Shown here piece by piece: positions 1-7,942 of a stretch of 39,218 bases of DNA. The notes under the pieces were generated by a model. It saw only the letters and a program-made list of their open reading frames with translations, was not told where the DNA came from and did not search any database. A program made the position numbers and the translations under genes. Positions within the stretch are counted from its first letter, which is position 1. Each line of letters opens with the position of its first letter. Source of the stretch: BD2-11 clade cluster bacterium bin43 (GTDB lineage Bacteria; Gemmatimonadota; Gemmatimonadetes; Longimicrobiales; Gaopeijiaceae); assembly GCA_002238605.1 (NCBI GenBank), contig MPMR01000034.1:1-39218 (forward strand), in the 5' to 3' direction.

Positions 1-1002
1 GTTCGTGCCAGCGACAAGTCCCACGGTCCTCCGTTCCTCGATCTCGCGACGGCGTTCGAGTATCTCGGCGGCGAACTGGATCTGAAGGGCGGCACCCGCC
101 TCACCGTCATGGATGCCGGCACCCGGGACGCCGAGTTGAGACTCGACCTGGCGCTCGAGCTTGGGTGGGAAGCGGACGCCCTGCTCGACTACTACCTGCC
201 CATTCCCGGATCGACCGTGTTCGTGGCACCCCGCGTCGGCCTGCACAGTGGTCGGCGGCGCGTGGCCATCAACGAGGACCCGGCCGCCGGCTACCGGACC
301 CGGCGCGCCCTGGCCGGGCTCGACCTCGGTGTGGCTCTTGGTCCGAAGAGCGAGCTTCGGGTCGGGTACGAGGGGGCCGCCCTCGGGGCCCGGGTCGAGA
401 GAGGCGCCCCGCTCCTGAGGGATCTCGACGGATGGGAGCACGGCGCGCGGCTCCGGTGGGTGTACGACGGGCACGACCACTGGCTCGTGCCCGGTAGCGG
501 GACCCGGATCGAAACCGAGGCGCGGTGGCTGGCGGCCGCGCCCGGGCAGCCGTCCGGCTTCGCGCAAGCTCAATTGACGAGCAGCACGTTCTTCCCGGTC
601 GGGCAACGCGGCCGAGTCTTCCTTGTGCTGGCCGGCAGTGCGGCGTTCGACGACCGGCTCCCCGCCTTCTATCAGTCCACGCTTGGCGGCCCGTTTCGGC
701 TCGGTGCGTTCGACCGCGACCGGTTCCGGGGCGTAAGGACCGGTTATGCCGGCTCCGGCTATCTTCACCGCATCGGCCGGCTGCCCGACCTGGTCGGCGG
801 CGCGGTCTACGCGGGTGCCTGGCTCGAATCCGGGTGGGTCAGGGCCGGTGCGGCACCGCCCAAGGCCGGCCACGGCGACCCTGGCATCAGTGTATCGGCG
901 GGATTGCTGGTCGACACGGTGCTCGGCGCCGTATTCGTCAGCAGCAGCATCGCCCGCGGCGGCCGGCGGCTCCATGTCGCTCTCGGCCAGCCGCCCTGGT
1001 AA
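1..1002 (+). CDS. Outer-membrane beta-barrel domain, C-terminal part (patatin-like phospholipase or BamA/TamA-type), 5' partial
   Basis: The reading frame is open from base 1 and ends with TAA at 1000-1002, so the start lies outside the window. About 333 residues are visible. They alternate polar and hydrophobic residues as beta-strands do and have Gly/Arg-rich turns. The segment around QSTLGGPFRLGAFDRD resembles the 'lGG...LrGf/y' motif of the bacterial surface antigen (D15/BamA) fold. The last residue is Trp, a usual outer-membrane barrel ending recognised by the BAM machinery. This fold occurs as the C-terminal half of patatin-like phospholipases and in BamA/TamA proteins. The discriminating N-terminus is missing, so the two cannot be told apart here. 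Outer-membrane location is inferred from the barrel. Confidence 0.75.
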   Translation, partial: VRASDKSHGPPFLDLATAFEYLGGELDLKGGTRLTVMDAGTRDAELRLDLALELGWEADALLDYYLPIPGSTVFVAPRVGLHSGRRRVAINEDPAAGYRTRRALAGLDLGVALGPKSELRVGYEGAALGARVERGAPLLRDLDGWEHGARLRWVYDGHDHWLVPGSGTRIETEARWLAAAPGQPSGFAQAQLTSSTFFPVGQRGRVFLVLAGSAAFDDRLPAFYQSTLGGPFRLGAFDRDRFRGVRTGYAGSGYLHRIGRLPDLVGGAVYAGAWLESGWVRAGAAPPKAGHGDPGISVSAGLLVDTVLGAVFVSSSIARGGRRLHVALGQPPW

Positions 1003-1011
1003 GACCCCGGC

Positions 1012-1215
1012 TGCGGTCCGTCGATGCCCCTGGGCGTGTAGTGCTGCGACGGGGTGGCTCGTGAGCGCCGGACGTAGCCCTTGATGGGATCGGGCAAATC
1101 CACCTTGTGCCGCAGCGGCCACGAAGCGTCCGGGGGTGGTGCCGTTTCGAGAACCCGCACCCCTCCTTCGCTTCGTGAAAACGCCTGTCCGCGTCTGGGG
1201 TTCGTCGCTGGTCAT
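1012..1215 (-). pseudogene. Relic of the 5' end of a MalT-like LuxR regulator gene
   Basis: Read on the - strand, this segment matches the first ~75 codons of the intact regulator at 7943-10810. The clearest block is RHKVDLPDPIKGYVRR here against RHKVELPDPIEGYVRR there. The former start codon aligns at 1213-1215 within a shared GGTCATCGCAC context. A degraded P-loop region (HYTPRGIDG against LHAPGGFGK) is still visible. About 25 bases are missing between those blocks, the start codon is out of frame with the conserved block, and everything downstream is gone, ending next to the stop codon of the preceding gene. It is a truncated, frameshifted duplicate and cannot make a working regulator. Confidence 0.8.
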
Positions 1216-1359
1216 CGCACTGTCCGAAGTTCCGTTCCCCTTCCACCCGGTCGCCTCGAAACGAACGACCGCGCACGCTCGAAGCCTTATCCGGGGCTTT
1301 ATCCGCCGCATCCCCTTCATCGTCCGCAGCCCGCCCTCGCAATGAAAGCCGCGTCCGAG

Positions 1360-1520
1360 ACGGACATCCAAAATGCTCGCTCTCTGTAAGTATCTACCAT
1401 ATCGGTAGTTACCAGTAATCTCCCGACTACCTGTACCTGAGATTCTACCGTTGACCCGCACCTCCAGAGCGGTTCGCTTTGGGCTGCCGATTGGAGACGC
1501 CGCGTCCACCGCTCCCCGCA
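1360..1520 (+). promoter_or_regulatory. Upstream control module, copy A (dyad, TTGAC box, GATTGG block)
   Basis: This is one of three diverged copies (the others near 10980 and 15690). In order it holds GAGACGGACATC; the dyad CTACC-ATATC-GGTAG at 1394-1408 followed by TTACC; TTGACC at 1451-1456, a possible -35 element; and GATTGGAGACG...CGTCCACC at about 1489-1509. No good TATAAT-like -10 is visible 16-18 bases after TTGACC, so promoter activity is inferred from conservation and position, 113 bases before the LRR gene start. A MalT-like or LuxR-type activator is the natural candidate to bind the dyad. Confidence 0.6.
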
Positions 1521-1563
1521 GTTGCCAAGTCTTCCCGCAGGCGTCAAGACAGGAGAGCAATCG

Positions 1564-4500
1564 ATGAGGCCACGGGCTTGCCGCGAGAACACCTGGGCCA
1601 ATAGGGATAACTGGCTGAAGCGAGCCAGGGTGTTGTGTGCCGTTGCGGGGTTGGCGGGATGTGCGGACGGCGCGGTGGAGCCCGCACGGGAGCCGGAGCC
1701 CCCGCCGCCCGCGGCCACCGGCACGGTGCGCGGGCAGGTGAGGGTGACCACGGGCCAGGACCACGGCTACGGTCCGGACATGTTCGCCTTCGTGGCCGGG
1801 GCGGACACACCGTGCGAGCCGCGGTCGTGCGAGTCGCTGGCCGTGGCAATTGGAGCCGACACGGCATACACGGACGGGACGGGCCGCTTTGTGTTCGAGC
1901 AGGTGCCCGTGGGCGAGCATCGGCTTCACGTCGTTGAAGGGGACCATCCGCGGCGCACCGCGTTCGAGGCCCCCTCGACGTACTGGCACGCCGCGGTGTT
2001 TGACACGGCGCAAGTCAACGTGTCCGGGCCGGGCGCGAGCGTCGATGTCGTCCTCGAGGCCAGGACGGTTCCGGTCGTGGTCCAGCAGTTCTTCCGGGCG
2101 GTGGGCGGAAACGTGGCGGAGAGGCCGCTGCCGGGGCTTGCGGTCGCGCTGTACGCGCCGGACGGCGCGGCCGAACTGGATCGCGGGACCACGGACGCGC
2201 ATGGCGAAGTCGTGTTCCGCCCTCTGTCGTTCCCGAACGTAGGGGACTACCGGATCCGGGGCGATGCCTGGGTTCTCGGCTCCGACCCGGGCAATGCCCG
2301 CTACGCCTGCAACGGCGATACCACGCGCGCCGGCGCTTACAGCTGGGGTACGTTGAGCTGTGAGGACTGGCGCGAGGGGGTCCGCCTTCCCGCCCTTCTG
2401 GCGCTGTACGAGGCGACCGATGGCGCGAACTGGCGGAACGCCGACGGGTGGTTGACGGACGCGCCGCAGTCGGCATGGCACGGGGTCAGCATCGATGCGA
2501 CGACGGGCGGGCTGACCGGGCTGGACCTTTCCGCAAACGGCCTGACGGGGCGGCTCCCGCCGGGCCTCGCCTCGCTCGACCGGCTGACCGCGTTGCTCAT
2601 CGGGGGCAACGCAGGCCTGGCTGGCCGCTTGCCGCTGTCGCTGACGCGGCTCGAACTTCGGGAACTCAACTACGCCGGCACGGACCTTTGCGTCCCGGCG
2701 ACCGCCGCCTTTCGGTCGTGGCTGGCGGCCATCCCGTCCCACACGGGCACGGGCGTCGATTGCGACGCCGCCTCGACTCAGCGCGACATTCTGTGGGTGC
2801 TCTTCGAGGCGACGGACGGGCGGAACTGGCGCAACTCGGACGGCTGGCTGACGGACGCGCCGCTGGGGGAGTGGCACGGGATCGGGGTCGATTCCGCGGG
2901 CGCGGTGACGGAGTTGACGCTGCCGGCCAACGGCCTGTCGGGCCCGATCCCCGCGGAGCTGGCCGACCTGACCAGCGTCGAATACCTGGACCTGTTCGGC
3001 AACGAACTCACCGGCCCGATTCCCCCGGGCTTCGGTCGCCTCGCCCGCCTGTGGCTGGCGCTGGACCTTGCCGACAACGCCCTCACGGGGCCGATCCCGG
3101 CGGAACTGGGCAACCTCGCCGCGCTCGAGTACCTGGACCTGTCGGCCAACGAACTGACGGGCCCGATCCCCGCCGAACTGGGCAAGCTCACCAGCGTCGA
3201 GCATCTGGATCTGTCGAACAATGAGTTGACGGGCCCTGTCCCGGCGGCCCTGGGGGACCTTGATCGGCTCGCGATACTGAACCTGTCCGACAATTCGCTC
3301 GCAGGCTCGATTCCTCCCGAGGTGGCGGGCTTCGGGAGCCTGGCGGACTCAGTGCCGCCCGTGAGTCTGGACCTGTCGGGCAACGATCTCTCGGGGTCGA
3401 TTCCGCCCGGGCTCGGGAACCACGGCCGCTTGGCCCACCTGTATTTGGCCGACAACGAGCTGTCCGGCACCGTGCCCGGCGAGCTTGGAGGGATGACGGG
3501 CCTGCGGAGCCTCGTGCTCGTGGACAATCGCGAACTGTCGGGCGCGCTCCCCGCCGACCTCACGAGGCTGGCCCGGCTCGAGGCGCTCCATACGGCGGGC
3601 ACCGGGCTCTGCGCGCCGTCGGACCCCGACTTCCTCGCGTGGCTGGAGGGGGTGCACAGCCGACGCGTCCACCCTTGTGATGCCGTTGCGCCCCCGACCG
3701 TGTATCTGACCCAGACCGTGCAATCGCGTGACTGGCCCGTGCCGCTGGTTGCGGGCGAGGAGGCGCTGCTGCGCGTGTTCGCCACGGCCGCGCGGGCGGG
3801 CGGGACCATGCCGGCGGCTCGGGCGCGGTTCTACCTGGGCGGTCGAGAGGTCCACGTAGAAGACATCCCGGCCACGGGCGCGCCGCTCCCGGTCGAGGTG
3901 GACGAGGGCGACTTTGCGGCCTCGCTTAACGCGCGCGTCCGTAGCGACATCGTTCGGCCCGGACTCGAACTGGTGATTGAAGTCGATCCGGACGGGACGC
4001 TGGATCGGTCACTCGGCGTCGCGAGGCGGATTCCCGAAGACGGACGGCTGGCGGTCGAGGTGCGGTCGATGCCGTCCTTTGACCTGACGCTCATCCCATT
4101 CCTGAACAAGGACGCACCGGACTCCTCGATCGTGGAGTTGGTCGCCGCCATGGCGGCCGACCCGACGGGCCACGAGCTGCTCCGGGAGACGCGCACGCTG
4201 CTCCCGATCGCCGATCTGGCCGTGCGGGCGCACGAGCCCGTGCTGACCGACTCGCGAAGTGCCTACGCCATGTTCGAGGCGACTGGCGCGATCCGCGCGA
4301 TGGAGGGCGGAACCCGCCATTACATGGGCATGATGCCGGAGCCCGACGGCCCCGCCGGGTTGGCCCGCCAACCCGGACGGGTGAGTTTTGCCGCGCCTCG
4401 GGGGACTGTCGTGGCGCACGAACTTGGGCACAACCTGAACCTGGGACACACGCCGTGCGGCGATCCCGCGTGGCAAGACCCGGCCTACCCCTACGCGGAC

Positions 4501-5142
4501 GGCTCGATCGGAGCCTGGGGCTGGGACGCACGCGAGGGCGGGGGGCTGGTGCCTCCGGGCACGCCCGATTTGATGGGGTACTGCGATTCGCAATGGATCA
4601 GCGACTACCAATTCACCAACGCGCTGCGCTTCCGGCTGCGCGAGGCGCGCCCGGAGGCGGTGGTCGCGGCGAGAGCACTGCTGGTGTGGGGCGGCGTCGG
4701 CGCCGACGGGTTGCCCTATCTGCGGCCCGCCTTTGCGATCGAAGCCCCGCCAGCGCTGCCCGTATCGGTGGGCGAGTACCGGCTCACGGGCCTGACCGTC
4801 AGCGGCACCGAATTGTTCTCGGTCGCCTTCGCCATGCCTGCCCTTGCCGATGGCGGCGGGCGCGCGAGCTTCGCCTACGCGCTACCGGTCGCACCGGAGT
4901 GGGAGGCCCTGGCGGTCCTCACGCTTTCCGGGCCGGGTGGCTCGGCCACGTTGGACGCTGCCAGCGACCGCCCGATGGTCATCCTGCTCAACCCCCGCAA
5001 CGGGCAGGTGCGCGGCATCCTGCGGGATCCTCCGCTACCGACGCAGGTCGCCGGAGAGACGGCGTCGGCCGCCGCCGGGCCAAGCCTCGAAGTGCTGTTC
5101 AGCCGAGGGGTCCCGGACGCGGCGGCCTGGCGTCGGCGATGA
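1564..5142 (+). CDS. LRR-metalloprotease lipoprotein (M66-like metzincin), paralogue 1
   Basis: The predicted product is 1192 residues. The ATG at 1564 is chosen because AGGAGAG lies at 1551-1557 and the leader and first codons align with those of the gene at 15899; a TTG at 1522 in the same frame is not needed. Residues 18-33 form a lipoprotein signal ending in LAGC (Cys33), so it is probably surface-anchored. Two carboxypeptidase-regulatory-like beta domains (~45-260) precede two LRR modules. Each module has a W-rich N-cap (~277 and ~409), 24-residue repeats of the NxLTGPIPAELGNL type, and a two-Cys C-cap (~372-402, ~679-706). The ~712-1039 region is a zinc protease domain with HELGHNLNLGH at 952-962 and the Met-turn DLMGYC (Met1004). 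This resembles StcE/M66 and other metzincins, but Asn replaces the usual Gly of HExxHxxGxxH. The last ~150 residues are beta-rich and shared with the gene at 20390. Substrate is unknown. It follows control module A and precedes a barrel gene by 89 bases. Confidence 0.8.
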   Translation: MRPRACRENTWANRDNWLKRARVLCAVAGLAGCADGAVEPAREPEPPPPAATGTVRGQVRVTTGQDHGYGPDMFAFVAGADTPCEPRSCESLAVAIGADTAYTDGTGRFVFEQVPVGEHRLHVVEGDHPRRTAFEAPSTYWHAAVFDTAQVNVSGPGASVDVVLEARTVPVVVQQFFRAVGGNVAERPLPGLAVALYAPDGAAELDRGTTDAHGEVVFRPLSFPNVGDYRIRGDAWVLGSDPGNARYACNGDTTRAGAYSWGTLSCEDWREGVRLPALLALYEATDGANWRNADGWLTDAPQSAWHGVSIDATTGGLTGLDLSANGLTGRLPPGLASLDRLTALLIGGNAGLAGRLPLSLTRLELRELNYAGTDLCVPATAAFRSWLAAIPSHTGTGVDCDAASTQRDILWVLFEATDGRNWRNSDGWLTDAPLGEWHGIGVDSAGAVTELTLPANGLSGPIPAELADLTSVEYLDLFGNELTGPIPPGFGRLARLWLALDLADNALTGPIPAELGNLAALEYLDLSANELTGPIPAELGKLTSVEHLDLSNNELTGPVPAALGDLDRLAILNLSDNSLAGSIPPEVAGFGSLADSVPPVSLDLSGNDLSGSIPPGLGNHGRLAHLYLADNELSGTVPGELGGMTGLRSLVLVDNRELSGALPADLTRLARLEALHTAGTGLCAPSDPDFLAWLEGVHSRRVHPCDAVAPPTVYLTQTVQSRDWPVPLVAGEEALLRVFATAARAGGTMPAARARFYLGGREVHVEDIPATGAPLPVEVDEGDFAASLNARVRSDIVRPGLELVIEVDPDGTLDRSLGVARRIPEDGRLAVEVRSMPSFDLTLIPFLNKDAPDSSIVELVAAMAADPTGHELLRETRTLLPIADLAVRAHEPVLTDSRSAYAMFEATGAIRAMEGGTRHYMGMMPEPDGPAGLARQPGRVSFAAPRGTVVAHELGHNLNLGHTPCGDPAWQDPAYPYADGSIGAWGWDAREGGGLVPPGTPDLMGYCDSQWISDYQFTNALRFRLREARPEAVVAARALLVWGGVGADGLPYLRPAFAIEAPPALPVSVGEYRLTGLTVSGTELFSVAFAMPALADGGGRASFAYALPVAPEWEALAVLTLSGPGGSATLDAASDRPMVILLNPRNGQVRGILRDPPLPTQVAGETASAAAGPSLEVLFSRGVPDAAAWRRR

Positions 5143-5231
5143 CCCGTGGCTTGCAACGCTAAGAAAGTGGCCGCGCCCAGCGGGGTCTTCGGCAGACCAC
5201 TGGAAGGCCGAGGCCCAAGGAGGAGGGTCCA

Positions 5232-5999
5232 ATGACTCGGTTCACGACTTCGTGGCAGGAGCCGGGACACCGGGGGATTCCGGCTGCCCTGCTGGCGGGA
5301 TTCGCCATCTGCGCCGCCCTGCCCCATCCGGCTCTCGGCTACGGATGGCGATCGGTCAGAGTCGAGGCCGAGTACCTACACCGGACTGCCATGTACGGCG
5401 ACGCCACTCGGGTGCGCATCGGCGATGTCGTAACGCTGGCCAAAGCCGACCAGGAACTCGAAGCGGTGGACAGCCGGATCGATGGCCTGATCGCACACAA
5501 CGTCTTCGTCAATGCGTATCTGGACCTCTCCCCGGACTCGGAATACTCGCCCTATCTGGGCCTCGGAGCCGGCATCGCGGCCGTCTCGGTGGACTACTTC
5601 AACCGCTGGAAGCGCAACGACGACCCGAACCAGATCGACACCCTCGACGATCCGGGCATGAAGGCGCGGATTGCGGGTACCACCAGCATTGGCGCCGGCC
5701 GCAAGTCCGATGTGGTCTTCGGCTATCAGGCCCTGGCCGGCGTGGATCGTCGTCTGAGTGAAAGCGTGACGCTGGGCGTCAAGCTTCGCTGGACCATGCT
5801 GGCGCATTTTGCGGCCGAGGACGAATACCTCCAGCTGCGGAGTCACGAGTCGAGCGTTGGGCGGGAAGATCGGATTCTCTACCGGCTGGTCACCAATGAC
5901 CTGTCCGCGCTGGGAGCGGTGCTCAGCCTGAAGTACGCGTTTCGACCTGCACCGCGTGAAATGGACGGCCGTCGTCGCGTTCAAAGAGCATCGCGGTGA
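5232..5999 (+). CDS. Probable outer-membrane beta-barrel protein
   Basis: The predicted product is 255 residues with AAGGAGGAGG just upstream of the ATG. Residues 1-36 look like a signal peptide, with a hydrophobic stretch from PAALLAGF and a cleavage site near ALG. The mature part has alternating strands and the motif SPYLGLGAGIAAVSVDY, typical of small porin-like or surface-antigen barrels (OmpW/P44 style). The last clear strand ends LSLKYAF, which looks like a normal barrel C-terminus. It is followed by a charged tail of about 18 residues, which may be a read-through extension after loss of the original stop. It lies 89 bases after the LRR protease gene and is probably cotranscribed with it. 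Function beyond an outer-membrane location is not evident. Confidence 0.65.
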   Translation: MTRFTTSWQEPGHRGIPAALLAGFAICAALPHPALGYGWRSVRVEAEYLHRTAMYGDATRVRIGDVVTLAKADQELEAVDSRIDGLIAHNVFVNAYLDLSPDSEYSPYLGLGAGIAAVSVDYFNRWKRNDDPNQIDTLDDPGMKARIAGTTSIGAGRKSDVVFGYQALAGVDRRLSESVTLGVKLRWTMLAHFAAEDEYLQLRSHESSVGREDRILYRLVTNDLSALGAVLSLKYAFRPAPREMDGRRRVQRASR

Positions 6000-6246
6000 T
6001 GTGGTTCCGTCCGATCTCCCCTGCGAGCTTGGCGAGGTTGGTCACCGTAAAGGGAGCCAACGACGTAGTCAGGCCGAGCCCCGGCCCATGCAACGAGGGA
6101 CCTACACGGAAGGGCGGTAGAACGCCCACTTCGGCCGCGGACCCGTCGCGAAGGGGAACGAGGGCAGGAGGAACGATGCGCGCAATACCGGATGGTGGTT
6201 GGGGCACTAACTTTTCGAGGGATTCCAATACGACCCCAAGGAGGCG

Positions 6247-6750
6247 ATGATGAAACCGGTGGACGCTACTGATCACGGCCGCTCGACGAGCGTGGACAGG
6301 CTGGCCAGGAGGCTGCTGATTTCCGCCCTCGCGCTCTTCCCGCTCAGCGGGTGCTCGCTGGCATTCGTAGACGGGCCTTCCTCCACGCCGTCCCCGTCCA
6401 GGAACGCCTGCACGACATCCTACGCGGCACCGACGCTGGACCTGTTGGGTGTGCCCGCGACGTTCGTGCTCGGTTTCGGGTTCGGAGGCTTCGAGCGGTC
6501 GCTGGAAGCCATCGCGCCTGATGACGACGACACGTTCGGGAATCTGGAGAAGGCCTCGCTGGCGGCTTCCGGGGCGCTGCTCGTCTCAAGCGTGTACGGA
6601 TTGGTCCAAGTCCGGCGGTGTCGGGGTTCACGGGAGGCCGGTGGGGGTGCACCACGGACTGTGGAGCCCGAGGAGAGAACGTGGCTCGACCCGGCGACTG
6701 AAGACTCGCGTTCGTGGAGACGGACCCAGACCCAACGGAGGAGGCAATGA
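6247..6750 (+). CDS. Small lipoprotein of unknown function
   Basis: The predicted product is 167 residues. AAGGAGG at 6238-6244 precedes two consecutive ATG codons (6247 and 6250); spacing slightly favours the second. After a charged N-region, residues ~22-36 are hydrophobic and end in LSGC, a good lipobox. A Gly/Phe-rich segment (VLGFGFGGFERSL) and another hydrophobic stretch (LAASGALLVSSVYGLVQV) follow, and then a charged, probably disordered tail. The stop codon overlaps the start of the next gene (ATGA, 6747-6750), which suggests translational coupling. I do not recognise a family. Confidence 0.6.
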   Translation: MMKPVDATDHGRSTSVDRLARRLLISALALFPLSGCSLAFVDGPSSTPSPSRNACTTSYAAPTLDLLGVPATFVLGFGFGGFERSLEAIAPDDDDTFGNLEKASLAASGALLVSSVYGLVQVRRCRGSREAGGGAPRTVEPEERTWLDPATEDSRSWRRTQTQRRRQ

Positions 6751-7520
6751 CCGAGACACCGAACGGACGATTCTGCTGGGGCGAGTTGCTCACTACGGAC
6801 CCTGCGGCCGCCGCGGACTTCTACACGGCCGTGATCGGCTGGGGCACCAGGGAGTGGGAGGGAAGCGAGACCCCCTACACGGTGTGGATGAACGGTGAGA
6901 TGCCGGTCGGGGGCTTCATGCAGCTGCCGCCCGAGGTCGCCGCGACCGGAGCGCCCCCACATTGGCTGACATACATCTCAACGCCGAATGCGGAAGCCTG
7001 TGCGCAGCAGGCGGAGAGCTTGGGCGGCAACGTGCTGAACATGTTCGAGCTCCCCGAGGTGGGCCGCATGGCCATCATCGCCGACCCGCAAGGGGCCGTC
7101 TTCACGGCGTACCAGCCGTCGGACGCGACGCCTGGCCACGATGGCCCGGCCGCCGTGGGCGAGTTCTCCTGGCACGAACTCGCCACCACGGACTGGGAGG
7201 CGGCGTGTGCGTTCTATTCGGAGCTGTTCGGCTGGCGGGAGGCGAGCCGGATGGACATGGGCGAGGCGGGCATCTATCAGATGTTCGACCGCGGCGCTCA
7301 TCCTCTTGGCGGCATGTTCAACCGTCCGCCGGAGATGCCCGTTTCGGCGTGGCTCCCCTACATTCGCGTGCCGGATGCGCACACCGCGGCCGCCAAGGTC
7401 GTCGAGCGGGGCGGCGGCATCCTGAACGGACCCATGGAGGTGCCCGGAGGAGACTTCATCGCTCAGTGTAAGGACCCGCAAGGAGCCGCCTTCGCGGTCC
7501 ACTCGACGAACGGGGGATAG
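6747..7520 (+). CDS. Two-domain VOC (glyoxalase/bleomycin-resistance fold) protein
   Basis: The predicted product is 257 residues; ATG 6747 has GGAGGAGG just upstream and overlaps the previous stop by four bases. There are two tandem VOC domains, about residues 1-122 and 130-257. Each starts with a matching strand (FCWGELLTTD and FSWHELATTD), continues with AAxFYxxxxGW and ends with DPQGAxF. The layout matches the mycobacterial CFP30B/Rv0577 type of VOC protein. The second domain keeps a His where the first has Gly, so metal or ligand binding may be asymmetric. No signal peptide is seen, so it is cytoplasmic. Its substrate cannot be told from the sequence, and its link to the surface genes is only positional. 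Confidence 0.85.
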   Translation: MTETPNGRFCWGELLTTDPAAAADFYTAVIGWGTREWEGSETPYTVWMNGEMPVGGFMQLPPEVAATGAPPHWLTYISTPNAEACAQQAESLGGNVLNMFELPEVGRMAIIADPQGAVFTAYQPSDATPGHDGPAAVGEFSWHELATTDWEAACAFYSELFGWREASRMDMGEAGIYQMFDRGAHPLGGMFNRPPEMPVSAWLPYIRVPDAHTAAAKVVERGGGILNGPMEVPGGDFIAQCKDPQGAAFAVHSTNGG

Positions 7521-7942
7521 GAGAACGGCGAGCGCGCCAGCCGGGGTGCGGGCTGCAGGACACCGCCGCGGGGGCTCCCGAAAGCCATCCGCAGGGATGA
7601 CGGAGAACCGCTGGGCAGATCGCATACCCGCATCCCCGTCCGGGCGGGGCCGCGGCAGACATCTCAGTCATCTCTAGGACCGGACCCAGTCCGGAGCGAT
7701 GTCGGAGCGGTCCGGCACCGGGGCCGTGACGTTCGGCGATACCGCTCCCGCTTCACAGTCGGTGCCCAGATGGTGCGCACGGTCTCGTGCTGACGTTCAT
7801 CATCCGCAATGGGACCAGACCGAAAACGTTGACCGCGTCGAGGGACGGACCCGCGAGCCGTTCATCGACAACATGCTCGACACGTTCCCCGCGGCGACTC
7901 TCGGCGGCCGCCCGCCCCGGTCATCGACGCTTCGCTGGCCGA
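7521..7942. other. Intergenic region without a recognised feature
   Basis: These 422 bases separate the ends of two convergent genes, the VOC gene (+) and the regulator gene (-). I see no convincing gene, no copy of the control module and no strong hairpin followed by a T-run. The short open frames here have no family resemblance and no ribosome binding site worth noting. Confidence 0.5.

Noticed and set aside
1394-1408. Quorum-sensing lux/las-type box
   Set aside because: The dyad is 15 bases with a 5-base centre rather than the CT-N12-AG pattern, and the local regulator is MalT-like without an autoinducer-binding domain.
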